64,000 bases of DNA from Tardiphaga robiniae (GTDB lineage Bacteria > Pseudomonadota > Alphaproteobacteria > Rhizobiales > Xanthobacteraceae): NCBI RefSeq assembly GCF_001618955.1, contig NZ_LVYV01000012.1:434001-498000 (forward strand). The letters run 5' to 3'. Within the stretch, counting starts at the first letter, position 1. Every line of letters starts with the position of its first letter. The notes below the pieces were generated by a model. That model was not told where the DNA came from. It did no database searches and was given only the letters and a program-made list of their open reading frames with translations. Positions 36,238-44,195 of this stretch are shown here, piece after piece. The translations under genes were made by a program, and so were the position numbers.

Positions 36238-37037
36238 TGGATAGGTTGACGTGCCGTTTCGGCGCCAAGGCCGCCGTCGATAACGCGTCATTCGAGATCA
36301 AGCCCGGCGCATTCGTCGGTGTGATCGGTCGTTCAGGCGCGGGCAAGTCGACCATGCTGCGCATGATCAACCGTCTCGCCGAGCCGTCCGATGGGCGCAT
36401 CACGTTCGATGGCATGGATGTCACCGCGCTCAAGGGCCGCGAGTTGCGCAAGTGGCGCGCGCGCTCCGCCATGATCTTCCAGCAGTTCAATCTCGTCGGC
36501 CGTCTCGATGTGCTGACCAATGTGTTGATGGGTCGCCTTGCCGAGATGCCGCAGTGGCGCTCGCTGACCCAGATGTGGCCCGAGGATGATCGCGCACTGG
36601 CGATGTCGGCGCTGGAACAGTTCGACATGGCGCAATACGCCTCGCAGCGCGCCGATCAGCTCTCCGGCGGTCAGCAGCAGCGCGTCGCCATCGCCCGCGC
36701 ATTGGTACAGCAGCCCGACATCATTCTTGCCGATGAGCCGATCGCATCATTGGATCCGCGCAATACCCGCATCGTCATGGATGCGCTGCTGCGCATCAAC
36801 AAGCACTTCGGCATCACCGTGATGTGCAACCTGCATTCGCTCGATCTGGCGCGGACCTATTGTGATCGCCTGATCGGCATGTCCGCCGGCCGCGTCGTGT
36901 TCGACGGCGCGCCCTCCGCGCTCACCGAACATATCGCCCGCGAACTCTACGATCTCGAAGCCGACGAGGTGATGGGATCGGCGCATATGCCGACGCCTGT
37001 CCACGTTCCCGAATACGGTGTGGCTGCCGTCGCGTGA
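36228..37037 (+). CDS. phnC: Phosphonate ABC transporter ATP-binding protein PhnC
   Basis: 269 aa from ATG 36228, with GGAG six bases upstream; an in-frame start at 36210 is less likely. Seen: Walker [10 protein letters not shown] (34-42), signature [15 protein letters not shown], Walker [14 protein letters not shown] and PhnC-type [18 protein letters not shown]. Powers import of phosphonates (and possibly phosphite or phosphate esters). First gene of phnC-phnD-phnE-phnE. Confidence 0.93.
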   Translation: MLVVDRLTCRFGAKAAVDNASFEIKPGAFVGVIGRSGAGKSTMLRMINRLAEPSDGRITFDGMDVTALKGRELRKWRARSAMIFQQFNLVGRLDVLTNVLMGRLAEMPQWRSLTQMWPEDDRALAMSALEQFDMAQYASQRADQLSGGQQQRVAIARALVQQPDIILADEPIASLDPRNTRIVMDALLRINKHFGITVMCNLHSLDLARTYCDRLIGMSAGRVVFDGAPSALTEHIARELYDLEADEVMGSAHMPTPVHVPEYGVAAVA

Positions 37038-37150
37038 TTGCAGTGCGTTGAAATTATCGCGGTGCCGTCATCGTAACGATGGCATCGTCGCGATAGACGC
37101 GCCTTCTACCAAGAAAAAACGTTTCACCTCAGATCAAAACAGGGACTGTC

Positions 37151-38089
37151 ATGATCAACCGTCGCTCCATTCTGCTCAGCGCCGCGGCGCTGGCTTTCGC
37201 CGCCACCTCGGCCTCGGCCCAGGATTACAAGGCCAAGTATCCGGAACTGACCTTCGCCATCATCCCGGCAGAAAACGCGTCGGGCGTCACCGAGCGCTGG
37301 GCGCCCTTCGTCGCCTATCTGTCGAAAGAACTCGGCGTGAAGGTCAATTTGCGCATCGCCAATGACTACGCAGCCGTCATCGAAGGCCAGCGCTCCGGCA
37401 ACATCCACATCGCCAGCTATGGTTCGGCCTCGTTCGCCCGTGCGCGCCTCACCGGCGTGAAGACCGATGCCTTTGCCAACGACATCAACATCGATGGCTC
37501 GACGGGCTACTACTCGGTGTTCTTCGTCAAGGCGAACAGCGCTTACAAGACCATCGATAATCTGAAGGGCAAGAACCTCGGTCTGGTCGATCCGAATTCA
37601 ACCTCCGGCAACAACGTGCCGCGCTTCGAGCTGGACAAGATGGGCATCTCCGATGCCGACACCTATTTCAGCAAGGTCGTGTTCACCGGCAGCCACGAAA
37701 ATGCGCTGCTGGCGCTGTCGCAGGGCACCGTCGATGTCGCCGCCAACCAGTGGACCAACGACAACGACTCGACGCTGCAGCAGATGCTGACCAAGGGCAT
37801 GCTGAAGAATGCAGACGGTTCGGCGATGAAGAAGGAAGACTTCCGCATCGTCCACAAGTCCGCTCCGATCATCAACGGCCCCTATGCTTATAACTCCGAC
37901 CTGCCGGAAGATCTGAAGGTCGCCATCGCCAAGGCTTTCGTCGATGCACCGACCAAGGACAAGGCGGCATTTGATCGCCTGTCGGACGGCCAGAAGAAGG
38001 GCTTCCACGCTGCGACCACCAAGGATTGGGACGCGACCATCGACCTGATCAAGTTCGTCGACGCGCTGCGCAAGAAGAAGGCGTCGTAA
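37151..38089 (+). CDS. phnD: Phosphonate ABC transporter periplasmic binding protein PhnD
   Basis: 312 aa. Seen: signal peptide MINRRSILLSAAALAFAATS-ASAQ, then the PhnD fold with ELTFAIIPAENASGVTERW, a mid-protein GLVDPNSTSGNNVPRFEL phosphonate-binding loop (Ser-Thr-Ser) and AANQWTNDNDSTLQQM. 113 bp after phnC. A terminator-like hairpin and a palindromic repeat follow it before phnE, which may favour high PhnD over permease. Confidence 0.93.
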   Translation: MINRRSILLSAAALAFAATSASAQDYKAKYPELTFAIIPAENASGVTERWAPFVAYLSKELGVKVNLRIANDYAAVIEGQRSGNIHIASYGSASFARARLTGVKTDAFANDINIDGSTGYYSVFFVKANSAYKTIDNLKGKNLGLVDPNSTSGNNVPRFELDKMGISDADTYFSKVVFTGSHENALLALSQGTVDVAANQWTNDNDSTLQQMLTKGMLKNADGSAMKKEDFRIVHKSAPIINGPYAYNSDLPEDLKVAIAKAFVDAPTKDKAAFDRLSDGQKKGFHAATTKDWDATIDLIKFVDALRKKKAS

Positions 38090-38104
38090 GTATCTGCAAT
38101 TGAC

Positions 38105-38140
38105 AGGAGCCGGATCAGCAATGGTCCGGCTCCTTTTCTG
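38105..38140 (+). terminator. Terminator-like hairpin inside the phn operon
   Basis: Seen: AGGAGCCGGA pairing perfectly with TCCGGCTCCT across a 10-base loop, followed by TTTCTG. It begins 16 bases after the phnD stop. The 10-bp GC-rich stem and T-rich tail fit a Rho-independent (partial) terminator between phnD and phnE. Confidence 0.65.
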
Positions 38141-38160
38141 TGTGGAACGCTGCGGTCTCT

Positions 38161-38301
38161 TCCCTCGCCCCGCTTGCGGGGAGAGGGTGGCTTCGCGAAG
38201 CGAAGACGGGTGAGGGGAGCCAGCGAGTGAAACACTGGCTCCCCCTCACCCGAAGCCTCGCTAACGCTCGGCTCCGACCTCTCCCCGCTTGCGGGGAGAG
38301 G
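38161..38301. repeat. Palindromic intergenic repeat, copy 2
   Basis: Seen: end hairpins CCTCGCCCCGC-TT-GCGGGGAGAGG and CTCTCCCCGC-TT-GCGGGGAGAG, with ACGGGTGAGGGGAGCCAG pairing to CTGGCTCCCCCTCACCCG in the middle, plus an internal CTTCGCGAAG. The whole element is close to one long inverted repeat. It shares CACTGGCTCCCCCTCACCCG with copy 1 and lies between phnD and phnE. Confidence 0.85.
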
Positions 38302-38355
38302 TTATCCTGAGCGCAGCGATCTGACGGTATGTTACTTTCATAGGCACAACCTTTC

Positions 38356-39240
38356 ATGTCCGCCGCCGTTTCCATCCTTCCGGCTCCGCAGCTCGCTGCG
38401 CTGAACGATGCCTACCGCAAGGCGGTGGCACGCCGGCGGTTGCGCACGCTGTTCGTCGTGGTGGCCTGTTTTGCAGCGCTGTTCGTCGCGGCGCTCGGTG
38501 CCGAGGTTAATCTCAGGACCTTCATCGAGAAGATCGGAAACTTCGGCAGCTACTTCGATCGTATCTTCACGCTCGAGGCTGGCACCCGGGTCTGGACCGA
38601 CGTCAATGAATGGTTCTGGGGCTGGAAGAAGTGGCTGTCGCTCCTCGGCGAGACCGTGCTGATCAGCTATGTCGGCACACTAATCGGTGCCGTCCTGGCC
38701 TTCGGGCTGAATTTTCTCGCGGCCGAGAACACCGCTCCATCCGCGCCGCTGCGCTTTGCTGTCAGGCGTTTCATGGAATTCTGCCGGACCGTGCCGGATA
38801 TCGTGTTTGCGCTGATCTTCGTCATCGCCTTCGGCCTCGGCCCGATGGCCGGCGTGCTAGCCATCGCGATCCACTGCGTTGGCGCGCTCGGCAAGCTCTA
38901 TGGCGAGATCGTCGAGAATATCGACATGAAGCCCGTGGAAGGCATCCGCTCGACCGGTGCGGGCTGGGTCGACTGCATGCGCTTTGCGGTGCTGCCGCAG
39001 GTCGCGGCGGGCTTTGCCAGCTACACGCTGCTGCGCTTCGAGATCAATGTGCGCGGCGCGTCCGTGATGGGCTTCGTCGGCGCTGGCGGCATCGGTCAGG
39101 AACTCGTCGTTGCTGTCAGAAAGTTCTATTATTCCGATGTCAGTGCGATCCTGCTGATGATCATCGTCGCCGTATTCATCATCGACATCGGCACCGGCTG
39201 GCTGCGCGGTCGTCTGTTCGGCAAGGAAGCCAGATCATGA
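38356..39240 (+). CDS. phnE: Phosphonate ABC transporter permease PhnE (1)
   Basis: 294 aa. Seen: N-terminal cytoplasmic stretch, about six membrane segments, and the ABC permease coupling loop around EIVENIDMKPVEGIRSTGAG followed by GFVGAGGIGQELVVAVRKFY. Forms the inner-membrane channel with the second PhnE. Overlaps the next gene by 4 bp. Separated from phnD by 266 bp containing a hairpin and a repeat. Confidence 0.92.
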   Translation: MSAAVSILPAPQLAALNDAYRKAVARRRLRTLFVVVACFAALFVAALGAEVNLRTFIEKIGNFGSYFDRIFTLEAGTRVWTDVNEWFWGWKKWLSLLGETVLISYVGTLIGAVLAFGLNFLAAENTAPSAPLRFAVRRFMEFCRTVPDIVFALIFVIAFGLGPMAGVLAIAIHCVGALGKLYGEIVENIDMKPVEGIRSTGAGWVDCMRFAVLPQVAAGFASYTLLRFEINVRGASVMGFVGAGGIGQELVVAVRKFYYSDVSAILLMIIVAVFIIDIGTGWLRGRLFGKEARS

Positions 39241-40085
39241 GCAGGCAGCCTGACACCAACACCCAGGAGCTGCGCGGGCGCTATCCTGATGTCTTCAACC
39301 GCCCGATGGCCTCGCGCGCCGGTGTGCCGGCCATCTTGGTCGCGGCGCTGGCATTGTTTATTTTTGGGCTCAATGAACTCGATTTCTCGCCGGCGCGGAT
39401 GTGGACCGGCCTGCGCGAACTCGGCTGGATCACCATGATGATGATCCCGCCGAATCCCGGTTCGTCACTGCCTGCCTATCTGCATGCGATGGGCGAGACG
39501 CTGTCGATCGCGCTGCTTGGCACGACCCTCGCTGCAGTGTTCGCGCTGCCGGTCAGTCTGCTCGCGGCACGCAACGTCATTCCGTCCGCATGGCTTCGCT
39601 TTCCGGTCCGGCGTTTTCTGGATTCGATTCGCGGCGTCGATACGCTGATCTGGGCGCTGGTCTGGATCAATGTGGTCGGTCTCGGCCCGTTCGCCGGCGT
39701 GCTGGCGATCGCGATTTCGGATTTCGGCGCCTTTGGCAAATTGTTTTCGGAAGCCATTGAAGCCGCCGACAAGAAGCAGGTCGAAGGCATTCGCGCCTCC
39801 GGCGGCAGCGCGATGCACGAGATCCGCTTCGGTCTGATGCCGCAGGTCCTGCCGGTCATCGCTGGGCAGGTGCTGTATTTCATTGAGTCCAATACGCGCT
39901 CCGCCACCATCATCGGCATCGTCGGCGCAGGCGGTATCGGTCTCCAGCTCGCGGAGCAGATCCGCGTGCTGGAATGGCAGAAGGTCTCGTTCCTGATCCT
40001 GATGATCCTGGTCGCGGTGGCGGCAATCGACTGGATTTCCAGCCGACTGCGCTTTGCCATCATCGGCCGCCGTGCGGTGGCGTAA
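39237..40085 (+). CDS. phnE: Phosphonate ABC transporter permease PhnE (2)
   Basis: 282 aa from ATG 39237, inside the previous stop (ATGA). Seen: same PhnE family as its neighbour, with EAIEAADKKQVEGIRASGGS and GIVGAGGIGLQLAEQIRVLE. Known: many alphaproteobacteria carry paired phnE genes encoding a heterodimer. Last phn gene; convergent with a GST gene whose stop is directly adjacent, so no phnGHIJKL follows. Confidence 0.92.
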   Translation: MSRQPDTNTQELRGRYPDVFNRPMASRAGVPAILVAALALFIFGLNELDFSPARMWTGLRELGWITMMMIPPNPGSSLPAYLHAMGETLSIALLGTTLAAVFALPVSLLAARNVIPSAWLRFPVRRFLDSIRGVDTLIWALVWINVVGLGPFAGVLAIAISDFGAFGKLFSEAIEAADKKQVEGIRASGGSAMHEIRFGLMPQVLPVIAGQVLYFIESNTRSATIIGIVGAGGIGLQLAEQIRVLEWQKVSFLILMILVAVAAIDWISSRLRFAIIGRRAVA

Positions 40086-40736
40086 TTACGCCGCCGCTTT
40101 GTGGCGTTCCTGTTCGGCCTTGAACAGTTTGAACTCTTCGGTCACCGCGCGCACAATGCTCGGCCGTTCGCGCAGACGCTTGTGGTAGGCCTTGATCGCT
40201 GGCCAGTTGTTCAGATCGATCTCCGGCAACACCATCGTCCAGTTTAGCACCGTGACAAGATAGGCGTCGGCGACGCTGAATTTGTCGAGCAGGAAGTTGC
40301 GTCCCGCGAGATGGTTTTCCAGATAGGTCAGCCGCGACAATCCGCCTTGTAGTGCATAGGCCTTCATCTCCGGGGGCGCCTTCTTGGCCAGCAGCGGCAC
40401 GAACAGGCCCTTGTGCAGCTCGGTGCCGATGAAACACAGCCACTGCTGCAGCCGGCTGCGGTCGATGCCCGAACCCGCGGCGATGGGGGAGTGCGGAAAC
40501 CAGTCGGCGACATGCTGCAGGATCGCAGCATTCTCGGTGAGGATGACGCCATCGTCGGTGCGCAGCGTCGGCACCAGGCCGAGCGGATTCACGTCGCGGA
40601 AATCCGAACCGTCGTTGCGTACTTGCTTGTTCAGTGGATCGACCTCGAAGAACCGCGCGTCGGCGCCGGCTTCGGCCTCATACAGCGCGATGCGGGTAGC
40701 CATCGAACAGGCCATCGGGGAGAAATACAGATCCAT
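40086..40736 (-). CDS. Glutathione S-transferase
   Basis: 216 aa from ATG 40736; the frame upstream overlaps the TetR gene and is rejected. Seen: N-terminal thioredoxin-like domain starting MDLYFSPMACSMATRIALYE with Cys10 in the beta-class position, cis-Pro loop LVPTLRTDDG, and helical C-terminal domain with SVADAYLVTVLNWT. Conjugates glutathione to electrophiles or shows peroxidase activity. Divergent from a TetR regulator with a mirrored 19-bp element between them, so probably inducible by a toxic compound. Confidence 0.88.
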   Translation of the reverse strand: MDLYFSPMACSMATRIALYEAEAGADARFFEVDPLNKQVRNDGSDFRDVNPLGLVPTLRTDDGVILTENAAILQHVADWFPHSPIAAGSGIDRSRLQQWLCFIGTELHKGLFVPLLAKKAPPEMKAYALQGGLSRLTYLENHLAGRNFLLDKFSVADAYLVTVLNWTMVLPEIDLNNWPAIKAYHKRLRERPSIVRAVTEEFKLFKAEQERHKAAA

Positions 40737-40784
40737 GGAAGCCTCCTTGAGCTGACGGATCGTTGCGGCCGATCCGTTGGTTGA

Positions 40785-40847
40785 TTTTCGTACCGTCTCG
40801 CATAATATAAATCGGGTCAAGGAATTTAATGCGAAATGGTACAAAAA
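40785..40847. promoter_or_regulatory. Mirrored 19-bp operator between gst and tetR
   Basis: Seen: TTTTCGTACCGTCTCGCAT at 40785-40803 and, on the other strand, TTTTTGTACCATTTCGCAT at 40829-40847; 16 of 19 positions match and the pair is centred exactly on 40816 with a 25-bp spacer. The right copy covers the TetR start codon. An inverted pair like this is expected for a TetR dimer controlling both divergent genes. Confidence 0.7.
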
Positions 40848-41495
40848 AAGAAAAAGCTCGTCGCCGTGGCGAAGCCGGAGGTAGCCACCGAGCCGAAGCG
40901 CCGCGGCCGGCCACGCGCCTATGAGCCCGATGTGGCGATCGAGCAGGCGCTGGCGCTGTTTCGCAAAGGCGGTTTTGCGGCGACGTCGCTCGACGATCTC
41001 AGCGAAGTGACCGGCATGAACCGGCCGTCGCTCTATGGCGCCTTCGGCGACAAGCGCGCGCTGTATCTCAAGACCTATCAACGCTACCGCGATGACTACA
41101 CGGTTCCGATGGTCGCCATCTTCAAGGCCGATATCGACATCCGCGAGCGCCTGCGCCGCTTCTTCGATGCCGCGCTCGACATCTATCTCACCGGTGAGGA
41201 GCCGCGCGGTTGCTTCACGGTGATGACCGTGGCTTCGGATGCGATTGCCGATCCTGACATCCGTGAGCTCGTCTATCGCGGCTTTGCCGATGTCGACGAT
41301 GCATTCGGCTGGTGCTTTCGCACCGCAATCAAGCGCGGCGAGATGCCTGACACCGTGGACGTTGCGGCGCTATCGCAGATGGCGTCGGCGACATTGTTTT
41401 CGCTGTCGATCCGCGCTCGAGCCGGTGTTCCCCGCACTGAGCTGGATGTGATCGTGAAAGGTGCAATTGCCTTGCTCTGCGGCCCGGCGCGCTAG
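40836..41495 (+). CDS. TetR/AcrR-family transcriptional regulator
   Basis: 219 aa. Seen: basic N-terminus (VQKKKKLVAVAKPE), HTH region PDVAIEQALALFRKGGFAAT with SLDDLSEVTGMNRPSLYGAF and a ligand-binding domain of the TetR_C_11-like kind (RRFFDAALDIYLTGEEPRGC). Its start codon lies within the mirrored operator, indicating autoregulation. Likely controls the divergent glutathione S-transferase. A 99-bp gap separates the two starts. Confidence 0.85.
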   Translation: MVQKKKKLVAVAKPEVATEPKRRGRPRAYEPDVAIEQALALFRKGGFAATSLDDLSEVTGMNRPSLYGAFGDKRALYLKTYQRYRDDYTVPMVAIFKADIDIRERLRRFFDAALDIYLTGEEPRGCFTVMTVASDAIADPDIRELVYRGFADVDDAFGWCFRTAIKRGEMPDTVDVAALSQMASATLFSLSIRARAGVPRTELDVIVKGAIALLCGPAR

Positions 41496-41547
41496 CCGGT
41501 TCCCTCGGCGCGAAATCCGATCGGCTTCACAATAATTTCCGCTAACC

Positions 41548-41574
41548 TGTCGGCATCGCACGATGCCGACCGTC
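41548..41574 (+). promoter_or_regulatory. ECF42-type promoter of the YCII-sigma operon
   Basis: Seen: TGTCGG (41548-41553), 17 bases, CGTC (41571-41574), 20 bp before the YCII start. The same hexamer-N17-tetramer occurs at 43282, 51907 and 53056, each before a transcription unit of the same functional flavour. Known: ECF42 sigma promoters described in Streptomyces have a TGTCGA-like -35 and CGWC -10. A perfect 10-2-10 palindrome (41549-41570) fills the spacer here. Autoregulation is inferred. Confidence 0.75.
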
Positions 41575-41593
41575 TTTCATCCAAGGAGATCCC

Positions 41594-41959
41594 ATGCTTT
41601 ACGCCATTCTCTGCTACCATGATGAAGCCGTTGTCGGCGGCTGGTCGAAGGACGAAGACGACGCTGTGATGGCGAAGCTCGCCGTCGTGCACGCCAAGCT
41701 CGCGCAGCAGGGCCGGCTCGGCCCCGTGGCGCGCCTGCTGCCGACCACCGCGGCGACCACGCTGCGCAAGGACGAGCCGCCGGTGGTGCTGGACGGCCCG
41801 TTCGCCGAAACGAAGGAGCAGTTGCTCGGTTTCTATGTGGTCGAGGCCGAGAATCTCGATGGCGCGCTGGAGATCGCCGGGGAACTCGGCCGCGCCAATC
41901 CCGGCGGCGCCTATGAAATCAGACCGATCGGCGTCTTCCACGGAGCGTTTCAGCCATGA
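41594..41959 (+). CDS. YCII/DGPF-family protein linked to ECF42 sigma factor
   Basis: 121 aa; AAGGAG precedes the ATG. Seen: MLYAILCYHDEAVVGGWSKD and the family motif VVLDGPFAETKEQLLGFYVV, ending YEIRPIGVFHGAF. Known: DGPF (YCII-related) proteins are the constant genomic partners of ECF42 sigma factors; their biochemistry is unknown, though the fold is ferredoxin-like with a His/Asp pair in YciI relatives. Overlaps the sigma gene by 4 bp. Could act as a sensor or stress enzyme. Confidence 0.88.
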   Translation: MLYAILCYHDEAVVGGWSKDEDDAVMAKLAVVHAKLAQQGRLGPVARLLPTTAATTLRKDEPPVVLDGPFAETKEQLLGFYVVEAENLDGALEIAGELGRANPGGAYEIRPIGVFHGAFQP

Positions 41960-43269
41960 CCGATGTCGCCTGGATCGATGCGGCGCTGACTACCGCGCGT
42001 CCCCAGGCGCTCGGCGCGCTGCTGCGCTATTTCCGCAATCTCGACACTGCAGAGGAGGCGTTCCAGAACGCCTGCCTGCGCGCGCTGAAGACCTGGCCGC
42101 AAAATGGGCCGCCGCGCGATGCCGCGGCGTGGCTGATCATGGTCGGTCGCAACGTCGCTATCGACGATATCCGCCGCGGCGCGAAGCAGCAGCCGTTGCC
42201 GGAGGACGACCAAGCGATATCTGATCTGGACGATGCCGAGAGCGAACTGGCCGAGCGTCTCGATGGATCGCATTATCGCGACGATATCCTGCGGCTGCTG
42301 TTCATCTGCTGCCATCCGCAGCTCCCGGCGACGCAGCAGATCGCGATCGCGCTGCGCATCGTCTCGGGCCTGACGGTGAAGCAGATCGCCCGTGCGTTCC
42401 TCGTCTCGGACGCCGCGATGGAACAGCGCATCACCCGCGCCAAATCTGCCGTTGCCAAGGCCAATGTGCCGTTCGAGACGCCGGGCGCGCCGGAGCGCAG
42501 CGAGCGTCTCGCTGCCGTGGCCGCCATGCTCTATCTGATCTTCAACGAGGGCTATTCGGCCTCAGGCGAAAGTATCGATCTGCGCTCACCCTTGTGCGAG
42601 GAGGCGATCCGCCTGGGACGGCTGCTGCTCAAGCTGTTTCCGGCCGAGCCAGAAATCATGGGCCTCGCAGCGCTCATGCTGCTGCAATATGCCCGCTCGG
42701 CGGCGCGTTTCGATGCCAATGGTGCGCTGGTGCTGCTCGACGATCAGGACCGCACGTTGTGGAACGGCAAGATGATCGCCGAAGGTCTGGCATTGATCGA
42801 CAAGGCGATGCGCCATCGCCGCACCGGCGCCTATCAGATCCAGGCTGCCATTGCCGCGCTCCATGCCCGCGCGGCGAAACCGGAAGACACCGACTGGGCA
42901 CAGATCGAGCTGCTTTATGGCTCGCTGGAAATCCTGCAACCATCGCCGGTGATCACGCTCAACCGCTCGGTGGCGGTCTCGAAAGTGCGTGGTCCTGAAG
43001 CCGCGCTGGAGATGATCGCGCCATTGGCCGCAAAGCTCTCGAACTATTTCCACTTCTTCGGCGTGCAGGGTGCCTATCTGATGCAGCTCGGCCGCAACGA
43101 TGAAGCCCGCGAAAGCTTCAACCGCGCCATCGCGCTGGCCAATACCTCGGCGGAGGCGGATCACATCCGGATGCATCTTGATCGGCTGATGCTGGAGAGC
43201 AAGCCGCGGCCAAAGGCCGCGAACAAGGTCAAGAATCAGGCGAAGAACAAGGCGGCTACTCCAGAATAA
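41956..43269 (+). CDS. ECF42-group RNA polymerase sigma factor with C-terminal TPR-like extension
   Basis: 437 aa, much longer than a plain ECF sigma. Seen: region 2 (ALLRYFRNLDTAEEAFQNAC, AWLIMVGRNVAIDDIRRGAK), region 4 (LRIVSGLTVKQIARAFLVSD, MEQRITRAKSAV), the group signature YLIFNEGYSASGE, then a TPR-like helical domain from about 200 and a Lys/Ala-rich tail. Known: ECF42 proteins lack an anti-sigma factor and need their C-terminal extension for activity. No anti-sigma gene here. Inferred: drives its own operon and three nearby units bearing the same promoter. Confidence 0.92.
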   Translation: MTDVAWIDAALTTARPQALGALLRYFRNLDTAEEAFQNACLRALKTWPQNGPPRDAAAWLIMVGRNVAIDDIRRGAKQQPLPEDDQAISDLDDAESELAERLDGSHYRDDILRLLFICCHPQLPATQQIAIALRIVSGLTVKQIARAFLVSDAAMEQRITRAKSAVAKANVPFETPGAPERSERLAAVAAMLYLIFNEGYSASGESIDLRSPLCEEAIRLGRLLLKLFPAEPEIMGLAALMLLQYARSAARFDANGALVLLDDQDRTLWNGKMIAEGLALIDKAMRHRRTGAYQIQAAIAALHARAAKPEDTDWAQIELLYGSLEILQPSPVITLNRSVAVSKVRGPEAALEMIAPLAAKLSNYFHFFGVQGAYLMQLGRNDEARESFNRAIALANTSAEADHIRMHLDRLMLESKPRPKAANKVKNQAKNKAATPE

Positions 43270-43281
43270 TTTTCATGGCGG

Positions 43282-43308
43282 TGTCGGATTGCGCCGATCT
43301 CGCTCGTC
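43282..43308 (+). promoter_or_regulatory. ECF42-type promoter of the doxX-VOC unit
   Basis: Seen: TGTCGG (43282-43287), 17 bases, CGTC (43305-43308), 41 bp before the DoxX start. Exact copy of the motif and spacing found upstream of the YCII-sigma operon; the spacer is unrelated, so conservation is limited to the -35 and -10 elements. Confidence 0.75.
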
Positions 43309-43348
43309 CTTGAGACGACACCATCTATTCGAACCACAGGACAACTCT

Positions 43349-43750
43349 ATGCCCATCTCCCGTACCGCGCTCTGGATCGGCCGCATTCTCAGCGGCCTCG
43401 TCATTCTCTTTCTGGTGATGGATGGCGGCATCAAGCTCGTGCCGATCAAGGAGGTCACCGAGACCATGCAGCAGCTTGGCTATAGCGGCAGTATGGCGCA
43501 GGCGCGGGGCCTTGGCGTCCTCACGCTGCTCTGCGCATTGCTTTACGCGATCCCGCGCACGTCCGTTTTCGGCGCCATTTTGCTCACGGGTCTGCTCGGC
43601 GGCGCGATGGCGACGCATCTGCGTATCGACAGCCCGCTGTTCACGCATCTGTTGTTTGGCTTTTACATCGGCGTGATGGCATGGGGTGGGCTGTACCTGC
43701 GCGATCCCGCGATGCGCGCGATGATCCCGATCCGAAACCAGGATTTTTAA
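43349..43750 (+). CDS. DoxX-like integral membrane protein
   Basis: 133 aa from ATG 43349; an upstream in-frame start at 43289 would overlap the promoter. Seen: four membrane segments (IGRILSGLVILFLVMDGGIK, LGVLTLLCALLYAIP, VFGAILLTGLLGGAM, LLFGFYIGVMAWGGLYL) of the DoxX/DUF4267-like type. Known: DoxX-like proteins often accompany ECF sigma and YCII genes and are tied to redox/thiol stress in some bacteria; function otherwise unclear. 15 bp before the VOC gene. Confidence 0.82.
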   Translation: MPISRTALWIGRILSGLVILFLVMDGGIKLVPIKEVTETMQQLGYSGSMAQARGLGVLTLLCALLYAIPRTSVFGAILLTGLLGGAMATHLRIDSPLFTHLLFGFYIGVMAWGGLYLRDPAMRAMIPIRNQDF

Positions 43751-43765
43751 CCGGAGGAGACGACG

Positions 43766-44173
43766 ATGCAGGTCAATCCCTATCTTCACTACAACGGCAA
43801 TTGCGAAGAGGCGCTCAATTTCTATGTGAAGGCGATCGGCGCCAAGATCGACGTCATTATGCATGTGGAAGGCTCGCCCGCGGCGGAACAGATGCCACCG
43901 TCGATGGCCAAGAAGGTGCTGCATGGCCAGATCTCGGTCGATGGCGAGGTCATCATGGCTTCGGACGCGCCGCCGGATTATTTCGAGAAGATGCAGGGCA
44001 TGTCGGTCTGTCTGCAGATCCAGGATCCTGCAGATGGCGCCAAGGTCTTCGCGGCATTGTCCGAGGGAGGCACCATCAAGATGCCGTTCGGCGCCACGTT
44101 CTGGTCAAAGGGATTTGGCATGTGTGTCGATAAATTCGGCGCGCCCTGGATGATCAATTGCGCGATGGAGTGA
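43766..44173 (+). CDS. VOC-family (PhnB/YjdN-like) protein
   Basis: 135 aa, GGAGGAG upstream. Seen: VNPYLHYNGNCEEALNFYVK start, repeated beta-alpha-beta-beta-beta units, and FGAPWMINCAME end typical of PhnB-like glyoxalase/bleomycin-resistance fold proteins. Despite the PhnB name there is no link to phosphonates; such genes are common ECF42 targets with DoxX and YCII genes. Probably co-transcribed with doxX under the ECF42-type promoter. Confidence 0.85.
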   Translation: MQVNPYLHYNGNCEEALNFYVKAIGAKIDVIMHVEGSPAAEQMPPSMAKKVLHGQISVDGEVIMASDAPPDYFEKMQGMSVCLQIQDPADGAKVFAALSEGGTIKMPFGATFWSKGFGMCVDKFGAPWMINCAME

Positions 44174-44195
44174 TGTGAGACGCGCGCTTGCCCAA

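Noticed and set aside
43766-44173. Reading the PhnB-like VOC gene as part of the phosphonate system
   Set aside because: It is separated from the phn genes, carries an ECF42-type promoter with doxX, and PhnB-like proteins have no proven phosphonate role.
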